NCBI RefSeq assembly: GCF_003076475.1
Contig: NZ_CP020919.1
Coordinates: 2,852,001-2,916,000 of the forward strand
Origin: Flavobacterium kingsejongi
Lineage (GTDB): Bacteria; Bacteroidota; Bacteroidia; Flavobacteriales; Flavobacteriaceae
DNA: 64,000 nucleotides
Direction of reading: 5' to 3'
Shown here: piece by piece, positions 24,454-34,003 of the stretch
Numbering within the stretch: the stretch's first letter is position 1
Layout of the letters: every line of letters starts with the position of its first letter
Notes under the pieces: generated by a model
What the model was told of the DNA's origin: nothing
What the model saw: the letters and a program-made list of their open reading frames with translations, nothing else
Databases searched by the model: none
Made by a program: the position numbers and the translations under genes

Positions 24454-26961
24454 TTAATTGTTGTTTTTTTCATTATCTAAAAAATAATCAAGAGATGTCA
24501 AATCAGGCACCAATACATTTCGGGCTTTACTGCCCTCAAAAGGGCCAACGATTCCGGCCGCTTCCAACTGGTCAATTAGCCTTCCGGCACGATTGTATCC
24601 CAATTTCAATTTACGTTGCAGTAATGAAGCTGATCCTTGTTGTGCATTTACAATAACTTCGGCAGCTTCCCTGAATAACGAATCTCTATCGGTGATATCT
24701 ATATCAAGATTGATGCCACTTTCTTCCCCGACGAATTCCGGTAACAGGTAGGCATTTGGATAGGCTTTTTGCCCTCCGATGAAATCGGTGATCTTTTCTA
24801 CTTCTGGCGTATCGACAAAGGCACACTGTACCCGTACGATATCATTACCATTGGTATACAGTAAATCTCCACGGCCAATCAACTGGTCGGCACCAGAAGT
24901 ATCCAGAATGGTTCTGGAATCTATTTTGGAGGTTACACGGAATGCAATACGTGCCGGGAAATTCGCCTTAATCATACCGGTAATTACATTGACGGAAGGC
25001 CGTTGTGTAGCGATGATCAAATGGATCCCAATAGCACGGGCCAACTGTGCCAGTCGGGCTATAGGAAGTTCGACTTCCTTACCCGCTGTCATGATTAAAT
25101 CGGCAAACTCATCCACTACCAGTACAATATACGGTAAGAAACGGTGCCCGTTTTCCGGGTTTAGTTTCCGGGACTTGAATTTTTCATTGTACTCCTTGAT
25201 ATTCCGTACCATCGCATCTTTAAGCAAGGAGTAACGGTTGTCCATTTCGACACAAAGGGAATTCAGGGTGTTGATTACCTTATTATTATCGGTAATAATG
25301 GCGTCTTCGGTATCGGGAAGCTTGGCCAGGTAATGGCGTTCTATTTTGTTGAACAGCGTAAGCTCTACTTTTTTAGGGTCCACCAGTACAAATTTTACTT
25401 CTGCAGGGTGTTTTTTATACAATAAGGAAGTCAGGACTGCATTCAATCCTACCGATTTTCCTTGTCCGGTAGCTCCCGCCATTAATAAGTGGGGCATTTT
25501 GGCCAGATCGACTACAAACGTCTCATTGGAAATTGTTTTTCCTAATGCAATTGGCAATTCCATTTCGGCTTCCTGGAATTTAGCAGAAGCGATAACGCTT
25601 CGCATGGAGACCATTGTAGGATTCTTGTTCGGTACCTCGATACCAATTGTCCCTTTACCCGGAATAGGGGCAATAATCCTGATTCCCAACGCGGCAAGTG
25701 ACAACGCAATATCGTCTTCGAGGCTTTTAATTTTAGAGATTCGGATTCCTGCTTCGGGTACGATTTCATACAGCGTTACGGAAGGCCCTACTGTAGCTTT
25801 TATCTGGGCAATTTCTATTTTATAATTGCGGAGTGTTTCGACAATCCGGTTTTTGTTTTCTTCGAGTTCTTCCTGGTTGATCGTAATACCGCCGGTGGCA
25901 TATTCTTTCAGCATGTCAATAGGAGGGAACTTATAATTGGAAAGTTCCAGCGTAGGATCAAATTCGCCGAAATCGGCTACAAGTCTGGAAGCCAGGTTTT
26001 CGACCAGTTGGTCTTCTTCCGCCACTTCTTCGATGACAAAGGAATCATTGGTATTTTCTACTACCGGTTGTGGCTGGGGTACTACCGGTTTTGGTTTGGT
26101 ATCCAGTACAATTTCAGAATGATGGCTGATAGTTGGTGTATTGTGTGCTTCTTTGTTCAGCTCAAATTGGGACACTACAGGTGGGGTTACTTTTAAAACA
26201 GGCTCCGGGATAAATTCTTCTTCGTCTTCGAAGGCTTCTTCTGGTGTTCCAAGTGGCATTGGGATTGTATTTTCAACCGTATTGTCTTCTGCAGGAATAT
26301 AGCTATCGCTGGTTTGCCTCAGATTAGCATCTGCTGGCGTCATGCTTTCATTGATTTCGGATTTGGTTCGTTCGAAGAATGCTTTTACGGCATCCGGGGA
26401 AATACGGATTTTAAAGACCAGATAGATAATCAGCCCGAAAAGCAATACAAGGAAAGTACCCGCTTTACCGAGGTAATCCTGTAAAAAGAGGTTCATCTCA
26501 AAACCGATTACACCGCCAAGTTCCGGCAATTGGGAACCAAAGAAGCCCAATAATATGGAAATGATGATGATGGCAAAGACATCCCAAAACCAAATTTTCT
26601 TTAATTTTAATATGGAGAGGTCCAGGATTAGGTACATTCCGGTCAGGAAAAATAAGCGGACGAATAGGAATGAGGAGGCTCCGAATCCACGATAGAGGAA
26701 AAGATCGGAAAGATAGGCACCGAATTTACCCAGCCAGTTTTCTACTGGGGCATTTCGGTCACTAAATACTACCAATTGGCTTTGGTCGTATTTTCCGTTG
26801 CTATAAAAAGAAATAAATGCAGTAAGTAACGCAATGGAAAAAAGTACCAAAAGGCTTCCGATCAGCATTTTATGCTGGCGGGTGAGTTTCCATGATTTTT
26901 TAGGGGTTGAATCTGCAGTTTTTTTCGAAGCTGCCGTTTCTTTTTTTGTTGTTTTTGCCAT
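24454..26961 (-). CDS. ftsK: DNA translocase FtsK/SpoIIIE
   Basis: 835 residues. Four N-terminal membrane helices (about 30-185), an acidic/proline-rich linker (about 215-330), then the motor. The motor has Walker A GATGQGKS (near residue 490), Walker B IVLVVDEFADLI, and a C-terminal gamma winged-helix (about 765-830; QGSASLLQRKLKLGYNRAGRLID) that reads KOPS-like sequences. It pumps chromosome ends through the division septum and activates XerCD. The linker is short compared with E. coli FtsK (1329 residues), normal for Flavobacteriia. Confidence 0.95.
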   Translation of the reverse strand: MAKTTKKETAASKKTADSTPKKSWKLTRQHKMLIGSLLVLFSIALLTAFISFYSNGKYDQSQLVVFSDRNAPVENWLGKFGAYLSDLFLYRGFGASSFLFVRLFFLTGMYLILDLSILKLKKIWFWDVFAIIIISILLGFFGSQLPELGGVIGFEMNLFLQDYLGKAGTFLVLLFGLIIYLVFKIRISPDAVKAFFERTKSEINESMTPADANLRQTSDSYIPAEDNTVENTIPMPLGTPEEAFEDEEEFIPEPVLKVTPPVVSQFELNKEAHNTPTISHHSEIVLDTKPKPVVPQPQPVVENTNDSFVIEEVAEEDQLVENLASRLVADFGEFDPTLELSNYKFPPIDMLKEYATGGITINQEELEENKNRIVETLRNYKIEIAQIKATVGPSVTLYEIVPEAGIRISKIKSLEDDIALSLAALGIRIIAPIPGKGTIGIEVPNKNPTMVSMRSVIASAKFQEAEMELPIALGKTISNETFVVDLAKMPHLLMAGATGQGKSVGLNAVLTSLLYKKHPAEVKFVLVDPKKVELTLFNKIERHYLAKLPDTEDAIITDNNKVINTLNSLCVEMDNRYSLLKDAMVRNIKEYNEKFKSRKLNPENGHRFLPYIVLVVDEFADLIMTAGKEVELPIARLAQLARAIGIHLIIATQRPSVNVITGMIKANFPARIAFRVTSKIDSRTILDTSGADQLIGRGDLLYTNGNDIVRVQCAFVDTPEVEKITDFIGGQKAYPNAYLLPEFVGEESGINLDIDITDRDSLFREAAEVIVNAQQGSASLLQRKLKLGYNRAGRLIDQLEAAGIVGPFEGSKARNVLVPDLTSLDYFLDNEKNNN

Positions 26962-27014
26962 TCCTTTTATTGATGATATTGTAAAAATAAATAATTTAGG
27001 GCGATATTCTATTT

Positions 27015-27389
27015 CTACAAGGCCAGAATTAATGGGATATAGATAAATAAACCAATCGTTAAGGCTGCCAATGCCGCAAAAAATACGGCGCCGGCAGCAA
27101 TATCTTTAATGAATCCTATTTTCTCGTGGAAATCGGGATGGATAAAATCAGCAATCTTTTCGATGGCTGTATTCATTCCCTCGATGCCCAGTACTAAGCC
27201 AATCGCCAAAAACTGAAGCATCCATTCCACATTGGATATTTTAAAATAAAATCCAGCAATCGTAACCAGGACGCCTATTGAAAACTGCACCATGATGCTG
27301 TGTTCGGTAGTGACCAATTTATAAGCTCCCATAAAGGCATAGCGGAAACTTTTGATTCGTCCGGTTATAAAAGAACTCGATTTTTTCAT
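27015..27389 (-). CDS. dgkA: Diacylglycerol/undecaprenol kinase family protein
   Basis: 124 residues, three membrane helices (about 30-55, 60-80, 95-122). The catalytic/metal motif GIEGMNTAIEKIADF and the earlier TEHSIMVQFSIG are diagnostic of the DgkA family. It phosphorylates diacylglycerol or undecaprenol in the inner membrane. Located between tpx and ftsK in the same direction, 53 bp before ftsK. Confidence 0.92.
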   Translation of the reverse strand: MKKSSSFITGRIKSFRYAFMGAYKLVTTEHSIMVQFSIGVLVTIAGFYFKISNVEWMLQFLAIGLVLGIEGMNTAIEKIADFIHPDFHEKIGFIKDIAAGAVFFAALAALTIGLFIYIPLILAL

Positions 27390-27406
27390 TTGAAATAAAA
27401 AAGAGG

Positions 27407-27904
27407 TTAAAGTACAGCAAGCGCTGCCTCATAGTTAGGCTCGTCAGCAATCTCTGCTACTTGTTCTGTATGGATGATGTTTCCGTTTTCGTCAATGACC
27501 ACGACTACTCTCGAGTGCAATCCGGCTAATGGGCCATCTGCAATCTCTAAACCGTAAGCTTTTCCGAAACTTCCGTCTTTAAAATCAGAAAGATTAATTA
27601 CATTTTCTAATCCTTCTGCGCCACAAAATCTTTTTTGTGCGAATGGGAGGTCTCTGGAAATGCACAATACTTTAGTATTTTCCAGTTGGGCTGCTTTTTC
27701 GTTAAATTTTCGAACGGAAGCGGCACAGGTTCCGGTATCTACACTTGGGAAGATGTTCAGTACCAATTTGCTGCCTGCGAAATCGGAAAGTGAAACCACA
27801 GATAAATCCGTTTTTACCAGTTTGAAATCGATTGATTTTGTCCCTGTTTTTGGTAAATCACCAGTAGTGTGTATTGCGTTTCCGCCAAGTGTTATTGAAG
27901 CCAT
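27407..27904 (-). CDS. tpx: Thiol peroxidase, atypical 2-Cys peroxiredoxin
   Basis: 165 residues. Opening [18 protein letters not shown] is typical of Tpx. The peroxidatic Cys is in [12 protein letters not shown] (about residue 60) and the resolving Cys in [18 protein letters not shown] (about 94), the pair characteristic of Tpx. Reduces lipid hydroperoxides with thioredoxin. Own strong promoter upstream; first gene of the tpx-dgkA-ftsK-lolA-lptF/G-ribBA run. Confidence 0.95.
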   Translation of the reverse strand: MASITLGGNAIHTTGDLPKTGTKSIDFKLVKTDLSVVSLSDFAGSKLVLNIFPSVDTGTCAASVRKFNEKAAQLENTKVLCISRDLPFAQKRFCGAEGLENVINLSDFKDGSFGKAYGLEIADGPLAGLHSRVVVVIDENGNIIHTEQVAEIADEPNYEAALAVL

Positions 27905-27926
27905 TTTTTCTATATTTATTAGGGGT

Positions 27927-27957
27927 CAAAAGTATGAAATTATTATGGGGAATACAA
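27927..27957 (-). promoter_or_regulatory. Promoter of tpx (TTG-N20-TACTTTTG)
   Basis: On the minus strand TTG (27955-27957) and TACTTTTG (27927-27934) are separated by 20 bp, an excellent consensus match, 23 bp before the tpx ATG. Confidence 0.65.
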
Positions 27958-28068
27958 CGTTGCCGGATAAAATCAAAAGCGAGTCAAATGAAGGGATGGA
28001 TGTATTTTTAAAGCAGGATGTTATACTGTAGCCGGGAGAGAATAATGTGATAAAATTATTTTGTACAA

Positions 28069-28099
28069 AAAAAACGCCTCCGTTGCCGGAAGCGTTTTT
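28069..28099 (-). terminator. Terminator after the DUF6952 gene
   Basis: AAAAACGCCTCCG (28070-28082) pairs with CGGAAGCGTTTTT (28087-28099) with one mismatch, followed on the minus strand by a T-run. It ends the peroxiredoxin operon. Confidence 0.7.
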
Positions 28100-28116
28100 A
28101 GAAATGTAATCGGAAT

Positions 28117-28374
28117 TTATTTATCGATAGAACCCAATACGCGTTTCATAAACGTATTCAGCGCTTCTTTTTTGTCCATACCTTCTTTTACCATTTTACT
28201 GACTTCAACTGCTCCATACATATTAGAGATCAGTTCTGCAATCACATCAAGTTCTTCATCCTTTAGGGTGGAGAGTTCGGTCAGGTTTTCCAAAACGTCG
28301 ATAGTTTCCAAAACGTAATCCTGGTCGTTTTCCTCGATAAATTGGGTCAGGTGTTTAATTACTGGTAATTTCAT
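28117..28374 (-). CDS. DUF6952 family protein
   Basis: 85 residues, all-helical, acidic, ending MKRVLGSIDK. I recall this small conserved family (IKHLTQFIEENDQDYVLETI... DEELDVIAELISNMYGAVEV) from Flavobacteriia, where it sits beside a thioredoxin-like gene. It overlaps the thioredoxin gene by 20 nt, so translation is coupled. No cysteine is present, so it is not itself a redox protein. Perhaps a partner or adaptor of the thioredoxin/peroxiredoxin pair. Confidence 0.75.
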   Translation of the reverse strand: MKLPVIKHLTQFIEENDQDYVLETIDVLENLTELSTLKDEELDVIAELISNMYGAVEVSKMVKEGMDKKEALNTFMKRVLGSIDK

Positions 28375-28669
28375 GTACTAAATCGTTTAATATTTCCTGT
28401 TTATTGGTTTGTGTCTGATTTACTAGTGCCCCGTTGACAAAAGTAGCAAAGGTAGGTAAGTTACTTACGTTAGCCAGTTTTCGGGATTCCGGGAATTTCT
28501 CTGCGTCTACGATAACAAAAGTTACCGCTTCATTTTCAGTCGCCAGTTTTTTAAATTTTGGCTTCATGATCCTGCAGTTTCCACACCAGGAAGCGGAGTA
28601 CTGGACTACCACTTTTTCATTGTTGGCTACTAATTCTTGTAAACCATCTTCATTTAATTCAATTAACAT
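28355..28669 (-). CDS. Thioredoxin family protein with CGNC active site
   Basis: 104 residues of the thioredoxin fold with active site ASWCGNCRIMKP (about residues 27-38), Asn in place of the classical Pro. The cis-Pro region is VSNLPTFATF. Cytosolic. Lies 17 bp after the peroxiredoxin gene, so it is the likely electron donor for that enzyme. CGNC also occurs in other peroxiredoxin-linked thioredoxins of Bacteroidota. Confidence 0.9.
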   Translation of the reverse strand: MLIELNEDGLQELVANNEKVVVQYSASWCGNCRIMKPKFKKLATENEAVTFVIVDAEKFPESRKLANVSNLPTFATFVNGALVNQTQTNKQEILNDLVHEITSN

Positions 28670-28686
28670 AGCAATTTGTTTTTAAA

Positions 28687-29325
28687 TTAGTTTGAGCTTA
28701 AGTAGTCAGCAACACCTTTACGGTCTGCGTTCATAGCATCTTTTCCTTCTTCCCAGTTTGCAGGGCAAACTTCTCCTTTTTCCTGAACGTGTGTATAAGC
28801 ATCTACCAAACGAAGGTATTCTTTTACATTTCTTCCTAATGGCATATCATTTACACTTTCGTGGAAAATTTTACCAGTCTCATCAATAAGGTAAGTCGCT
28901 CTGTACGTTACATTAGATCCTTCAATGATTACAGAATCCGTTTCTTCGCTATAGCTGGTAGACTCGATGTCAAGGATACCCAGGATATTAGCCAGGTTAC
29001 GGTTAGTATCTGCAAGGATAGGGTAGGTTACACCTTCAATTCCACCGTTGTCTTTTGCTGTGTTTAACCAGGCAAAGTGTACTTCATTGGTATCACAGGA
29101 AGCTCCGATAACGATAGTGTTTCTTTTTTCAAATTCTGGCAAAGCAGCCTGGAAAGCGTGTAATTCAGTAGGGCATACAAAAGTAAAGTCTTTTGGGTAC
29201 CAGAATAATAATACTTTTTTGTTATTGTTTACAGCCTCTTCAAAGATGTTGATTTTTAAATTATCTCCCATTTCAGAGATAGCATCTACAGCAATGTTTG
29301 GGAATTTTTTACCTACTAATGACAT
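28687..29325 (-). CDS. Peroxiredoxin (AhpC/Prx1-type 2-Cys)
   Basis: 212 residues. Peroxidatic Cys in DFTFVCPTELHAFQ (near residue 50), resolving Cys in KGEVCPANWEEGKDAM (about 174). A GASCDTNEVHFAWLN motif places it in the AhpC/Prx1 class. Reduces hydrogen peroxide and organic peroxides. First gene of a three-gene operon with the CGNC thioredoxin and the DUF6952 protein. A consensus promoter lies 37 bp upstream. Confidence 0.95.
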   Translation of the reverse strand: MSLVGKKFPNIAVDAISEMGDNLKINIFEEAVNNNKKVLLFWYPKDFTFVCPTELHAFQAALPEFEKRNTIVIGASCDTNEVHFAWLNTAKDNGGIEGVTYPILADTNRNLANILGILDIESTSYSEETDSVIIEGSNVTYRATYLIDETGKIFHESVNDMPLGRNVKEYLRLVDAYTHVQEKGEVCPANWEEGKDAMNADRKGVADYLSSN

Positions 29326-29361
29326 ATTATTTAATTTTAAAGGTTATACTTTTTTGTACTG

Positions 29362-29392
29362 CAAATGTATTTCAATTTACCACCACCGACAA
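29362..29392 (-). promoter_or_regulatory. Promoter of the peroxiredoxin operon (TTG-N20-TACATTTG)
   Basis: On the minus strand TTG (29390-29392) and TACATTTG (29362-29369) are 20 bp apart, a near-ideal Bacteroidota promoter, 37 bp before the ATG at 29325. Confidence 0.7.
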
Positions 29393-29474
29393 TAGTTTAA
29401 AATTATATATTTTTATTTCGATATAAATAAAATTGATATGATTGGTTTATTAATCATTATTTAATATGGTTTTA

Positions 29475-29482
29475 TATATTTG
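29475..29482 (+). promoter_or_regulatory. -7 element TATATTTG of the APC permease gene
   Basis: TATATTTG, 32 bp before the ATG at 29515. The nearest TTG is about 30 bp away, too far, so this is only a partial match. Confidence 0.35.
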
Positions 29483-29514
29483 TTCGCGACAAACTAACTT
29501 ACACAGACTACTAT

Positions 29515-31461
29515 ATGGCTTTTTCGAATCTATTCAGAAAAAAAACGGTACAGGATATATTAAAACAAATAGATAAATCAAACGCAGAAGGCCATTCTTT
29601 AGGAAGACATCTTACTACCCGGGATCTCACCGCATTTGGTATCGCTGCGATTGTTGGAGCGGGGATTTTTAGTACGATTGGTAAGGCCAGCTCTGATGGA
29701 GGGCCTGCTGTTATCTTCCTGTTCCTGTTTACTGCCTTAGCCTGTAGTTTTGCTGCATTTGCTTATGCTGAATTTGCTTCTATGGTACCTATTTCAGGAA
29801 GTGCCTATACTTATTCGTATGTTGCCTTTGGTGAAATTATAGCCTGGATCATCGGATGGGCACTTATCATGGAATATGCCATCGGAAATATTACGGTAGC
29901 GATTTCGTGGAGTGATTACTTTACCGGATTACTCGAAAGTGGCGGGCTTCACCTGCCCCAATGGATACAGATGGATTACCTTTCGGCCTCTAACGGCTTT
30001 AAGGAAGCGACTGCGCTTATGCAGGGTGGCAAACCCTTTGCAAATCTGGATTCGGCTTTGCAGGATGCCTATACTGCCTGGGTAAATGCGCCTACTATTG
30101 GTTCTTTCCACCTGGTGGCGGATCTTCCTGCTTTGTTTATTATTGTATTGATTACGGCACTGGTTTACCGGGGAATGAAAGAATCCCGAAACGCCAGTAA
30201 CCTGATGGTTGTCGTGAAATTATGCATTATATTATTGGTCATAGCCGTTGGTGTTTTTTATGTAGATACTGACAACTGGACGCCTTTTGCACCGAATGGT
30301 GTGAGTGGGGTTTTAAAAGGTGTTTCTGCTGTATTTTTTGCCTATATTGGTTTTGATGCTATCTCAACCACGGCAGAAGAATGTAAAGATCCACAGCGGG
30401 ATTTGCCGCGCGGTATGATGTGGGCTATTGTCATCTGTACGGTTTTATATGTTGTTATTGCACTTGTCCTTACCGGAATGGTGAATTACAGCCAATTGAA
30501 TGTTGGGGACCCACTCGCATTTGTATTTGATAAACTGGATTTGAAATGGATGTCCGGTATTATTGCGGTGAGTGCGGTAATCGCCATGGCGAGTGTATTG
30601 CTTGTATTCCAGATGGGACAACCGAGAATCTGGATGAGTATGAGCCGTGATGGGCTGCTGCCAAAACGTTTCTCCAAAGTACACCCGAAATATAAAACCC
30701 CTTCGTATGCGACTATTGTTACTGGTTTTGTAGTGGCTATTCCAGCTTTATTCCTGAACCTGACTACGGTAACCGATTTGTGCAGTATTGGAACCCTGTT
30801 TGCATTCGTACTCGTTTGTGCAGGTGTATTGGTATTGCAGGATAAACCAGGAATTCCAAGAGGAAAATTTAAAACACCTTATATCAATTCGAAATTCATC
30901 GTTCCGGTTGCATTGATTCTGGGGCTTGTATTTGCGTTTAGCTATAACAAAACAACAACCATGGCTTTTATCAATAATGAACGCCAGGTTTTTGATCCTT
31001 CCGCGATTGTAACGTCACTCGATAAAAACCAGGCCGATGCGGTATACCAGCATTTGGTAAGCCTGGACAACGATAATACCACTGCTACCACACCCGATTT
31101 AGAGCATATTTTAAGCCGTTACAAGCAGAGTGGGGAATATGGAAGTGTCGTAGATTCATTACCGATTACCGAACAGCAAAAATATGAAACAGGATTTAGC
31201 CTGTTCAAACATAAAATTCCAATGTGGATATTCCTGATTTCCCTTATTGGTATCTCCTATTGGGCTATCCGACGCAATCTTTCCCTGATTCCACTTTTAG
31301 GGCTGATCTGCTGCCTTTATATGATGGCGGAACTCAGTGTATGGAATTGGATTTATTTCACCATCTGGCTGTTGATCGGACTGGTCATTTATTTCAGCTT
31401 TAGCCATAAAAACAGTAAACTGAATACCATTGCTGTTGATGTTACATCCTTTTCTTTATAA
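29515..31461 (+). CDS. APC-superfamily amino acid permease (cationic amino acid transporter-like)
   Basis: 648 residues with about 13-14 membrane helices. The first helix has FGIAAIVGAGIFSTIG, the ligand-binding motif of the APC fold, and FAYAEFASMVPISGSAYTYSY follows. It resembles CAT-type transporters. Two soluble insertions stand out: about residues 140-205 (between early helices) and about 490-570 (NNERQVFDPSAIVTSLDKN through EQQKYETGFSLFKHK) before the last helices, making the protein longer than typical 450-500-residue members. Monocistronic, closed by a strong terminator. Confidence 0.9.
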   Translation: MAFSNLFRKKTVQDILKQIDKSNAEGHSLGRHLTTRDLTAFGIAAIVGAGIFSTIGKASSDGGPAVIFLFLFTALACSFAAFAYAEFASMVPISGSAYTYSYVAFGEIIAWIIGWALIMEYAIGNITVAISWSDYFTGLLESGGLHLPQWIQMDYLSASNGFKEATALMQGGKPFANLDSALQDAYTAWVNAPTIGSFHLVADLPALFIIVLITALVYRGMKESRNASNLMVVVKLCIILLVIAVGVFYVDTDNWTPFAPNGVSGVLKGVSAVFFAYIGFDAISTTAEECKDPQRDLPRGMMWAIVICTVLYVVIALVLTGMVNYSQLNVGDPLAFVFDKLDLKWMSGIIAVSAVIAMASVLLVFQMGQPRIWMSMSRDGLLPKRFSKVHPKYKTPSYATIVTGFVVAIPALFLNLTTVTDLCSIGTLFAFVLVCAGVLVLQDKPGIPRGKFKTPYINSKFIVPVALILGLVFAFSYNKTTTMAFINNERQVFDPSAIVTSLDKNQADAVYQHLVSLDNDNTTATTPDLEHILSRYKQSGEYGSVVDSLPITEQQKYETGFSLFKHKIPMWIFLISLIGISYWAIRRNLSLIPLLGLICCLYMMAELSVWNWIYFTIWLLIGLVIYFSFSHKNSKLNTIAVDVTSFSL

Positions 31462-31479
31462 AACAAGTAGCAATGATCA

Positions 31480-31519
31480 ATACAAAAAGAACCCGCCAAT
31501 AAGCGGGTTCTTTTTGTAT
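31480..31519. terminator. Bidirectional terminator
   Basis: A 17-bp perfect stem, ATACAAAAAGAACCCGC (31480-31496) with GCGGGTTCTTTTTGTAT (31503-31519), loop CAATAA, with A- and T-runs on either side. Ends the permease gene. Confidence 0.9.
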
Positions 31520-31607
31520 CCAAGCAGATGTAAGGGGAGCTGCATGTAATTGCAATTGATAATGTGCAAGCTGTTTAAAGGTTGGATTACAGGATCACAG
31601 CATATAA

Positions 31608-31641
31608 AAAAAATCCGTTTCGGTGAGGAAACGGATTTTTT
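31608..31641 (-). terminator. Terminator after the DPP-IV-like gene
   Basis: AAAAAATCCGTTTC (31608-31621) pairs perfectly with GAAACGGATTTTTT (31628-31641), loop GGTGAG. T-runs on both strands. It lies just past the minus-strand stop. Confidence 0.9.
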
Positions 31642-31652
31642 AGGATTGCAAA

Positions 31653-33830
31653 TTACTTTTTCAAATGCAGGTCAAAATAATTGGCTATTTTTTGGTTCAG
31701 GTGTACTCTGTCTTTACCTCTAACATTATGTTCATGGGTAGGGTACAGGAAGTAATCAACCTGTTTTCCTGCTTTGATACAGGCTTCTATAAATTCCATA
31801 CTATTTTGTTGTACCACTACATTATCCTGGGCACCGTGAATTACCAATAGGTCTCCTTTTAACTGGGCAGCCTTTTCGATAACATTTGCTTTTTTATACC
31901 CTTCCGGATTCTCCTGAGGCATATCCATATAGCGTTCGCCATACATTACTTCATAGTAATCCCAGTCACATACCGGACCACCTGCAACACCTACTTTAAA
32001 AGTGTCGTTTTGGTTCAGCATCAGGGAAATAGTCATGAATCCACCAAAACTCCATCCGTAAACACCAATTTTATCCGGATTTACAAAGCTTTTGGATTTT
32101 AGGAAATCAATCCCTTTCATTTGATCTGCCATTTCATTCTGGCCGAGGTTACGGTGAATTACATGTTCGAAATCACGGCCTCTGGCATCGCTACCACGGT
32201 TGTCTAACGTGAAAACCACATAGCCATTTTGTGCCATATAATAATCAAATAGCGTAGCTCCTCCTAATAGGTTGTTGGTAACCAATTGTGCATGTGGGCC
32301 ACCGTATACGTAAACCATTACAGGATATTTTTTTCCTTCTTCATAATTTGCAGGATAGATCAGTCGTCCGTTCAGGGGCGTTTTTCCATCTGCGGCAGTA
32401 ATGGTTACCAGTTCCATTTTTGGCAATACCGTTTTTCCGGCATACGGATTATCAGCTTTAACCAGTACAGTAGCTTTTTTGGATTTGATATCAATGATTG
32501 CTACTTCATTTGGTGTAGTTGTACTCGTGTAGGCATCTAAAATCAATTCACCATCACTGCTTACAGTGGGAGCATGGGTTCCAGAAACTGTGGTAAGTTG
32601 GGTTGTTTTTCCCGATTTAAGGTCTACTTTATACAACTGGCGGTCCAGTCCGTTATTGGCAGTTCCGATGTAAAATACATTTTTAACCGCCGTATCAAAG
32701 TCCAGCAGTTTTTTCACTACAACCTCATTATAACCCAATTTGCGTAGCTGTTTTCCATCGGTATTGTACAGGTACAATTGCTCATACCCATCTTTTTCAG
32801 TACGGTATAGGAATTCTGAGTCACGATTTGGTAAAAAGGTAAGGTCATGCAGCGGTTCTACATAAGTAGTTGCTTTTTCTTCAAACAGCGTTTTAACGAG
32901 TTCCCCGGTTGCTGCATCATATTTGTTCATTTTCAGGTGATTCTGTTCCCGATTCAACACACCAGTGTATACATATTTTCCGTTGGGATCCCAGGTTACT
33001 GTAGTCAGGAACTGCTCTTTTGGTTCGCCTGTTTTCAAAGTGATTGCTTTGCCGGTTTTTACATCGTAAACGACCAGGGTCACTTCTTCACTTTTCATAC
33101 CCGCCATTGGATATTTAATATCCTTAACTTCTGCCATCCTTTGCCCAAAATCAATCAGCGGATAGTTTTTTACCATTGTTTCATCCTTACGGTAATACAA
33201 CAGTTTGTCATTTTTTGGGCTCCACCACATTCCTTTGTCAATACCAAATTCCTGGCGGTGTGTGTAGTCACTTCCATTGACAATACCGGCATCCGTATCC
33301 TGGGTTACAGGCGTAGTTTTTCCCGTTTTATCGGTAATACGGATATTGTTTTTCTCCAGCCATGCTGCATAGTTCCCATCGGTAGAAATACTTTGGTTTG
33401 CTGCTTCCTGTGGAAATGCAAAAGCATCGGTAATTGTTTTATTCGCCACATCAAATGCGACAGTATAAGCTAAATTTTTACCGGTAACCTCTAAGAGTAG
33501 CGTGTTTTTATCTTTCCACTCGTACGTGTAAGGAAACATCCTCAGATTGAATTCATCGGAAGGGAATTTCTTTTTTAGTAAGGCTTGCAATTCATCTTTG
33601 GTTACCAATACACTTTCTGTCCATTGGTTGTCCTGGCTTTTGGTGAGCAGGCTGGAATAGCGGCTGTCTAAGTAGGTGATGGCTTTGGTGTCCTTGCGCC
33701 ATTTCCCGGCAACCAGGTTTTTTGGTGCAAATGCCTGGTATTGTCCTAAAGTGGCCTCTTCAATGGTTAAGTTTTTTTGTGCAAAAGTTACTGAACCAAG
33801 GAGTAGGAACAGTAGTGATATTTTTTTCAT
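31653..33830 (-). CDS. S9 family peptidase, dipeptidyl-peptidase IV-like
   Basis: 725 residues. A signal peptide (KISLLFLLLGSVTFAQ), a large beta-propeller N-terminal domain (about 40-440), and a C-terminal alpha/beta-hydrolase domain with GWSFGGFMT nucleophile elbow (Ser near 565), Asp in GAQDNVVV and His in YPTHEHNVRG. The order Ser-Asp-His and length match DPP-IV/PTP-type peptidases that cut X-Pro or X-Ala dipeptides from peptides in the periplasm. Such enzymes are typical of protein-degrading Bacteroidota. Confidence 0.93.
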   Translation of the reverse strand: MKKISLLFLLLGSVTFAQKNLTIEEATLGQYQAFAPKNLVAGKWRKDTKAITYLDSRYSSLLTKSQDNQWTESVLVTKDELQALLKKKFPSDEFNLRMFPYTYEWKDKNTLLLEVTGKNLAYTVAFDVANKTITDAFAFPQEAANQSISTDGNYAAWLEKNNIRITDKTGKTTPVTQDTDAGIVNGSDYTHRQEFGIDKGMWWSPKNDKLLYYRKDETMVKNYPLIDFGQRMAEVKDIKYPMAGMKSEEVTLVVYDVKTGKAITLKTGEPKEQFLTTVTWDPNGKYVYTGVLNREQNHLKMNKYDAATGELVKTLFEEKATTYVEPLHDLTFLPNRDSEFLYRTEKDGYEQLYLYNTDGKQLRKLGYNEVVVKKLLDFDTAVKNVFYIGTANNGLDRQLYKVDLKSGKTTQLTTVSGTHAPTVSSDGELILDAYTSTTTPNEVAIIDIKSKKATVLVKADNPYAGKTVLPKMELVTITAADGKTPLNGRLIYPANYEEGKKYPVMVYVYGGPHAQLVTNNLLGGATLFDYYMAQNGYVVFTLDNRGSDARGRDFEHVIHRNLGQNEMADQMKGIDFLKSKSFVNPDKIGVYGWSFGGFMTISLMLNQNDTFKVGVAGGPVCDWDYYEVMYGERYMDMPQENPEGYKKANVIEKAAQLKGDLLVIHGAQDNVVVQQNSMEFIEACIKAGKQVDYFLYPTHEHNVRGKDRVHLNQKIANYFDLHLKK

Positions 33831-33945
33831 AATAAAAATTTAATGGGCTAATTTACTCAAAAGATGCAAGGCGGCAAAACCCCATTACTCAAATAATTGC
33901 CAATTGTTTTTGGGGTTCGTAAATTGATCCAGAGGTTACAGTACT

Positions 33946-33980
33946 GAAAAAGCCCATTGGAATTTTCCAAATGGGCTTTA
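33946..33980 (-). terminator. Terminator after the Cys/Met-metabolism PLP enzyme gene
   Basis: AAAGCCCATTGG and CCAAATGGGCTTT pair over 12 bp with one bulge (33947-33979). On the minus strand a T-run follows. Confidence 0.75.
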
Positions 33981-34003
33981 GAGATAGTGGTTGGGTTAGG
34001 GTA

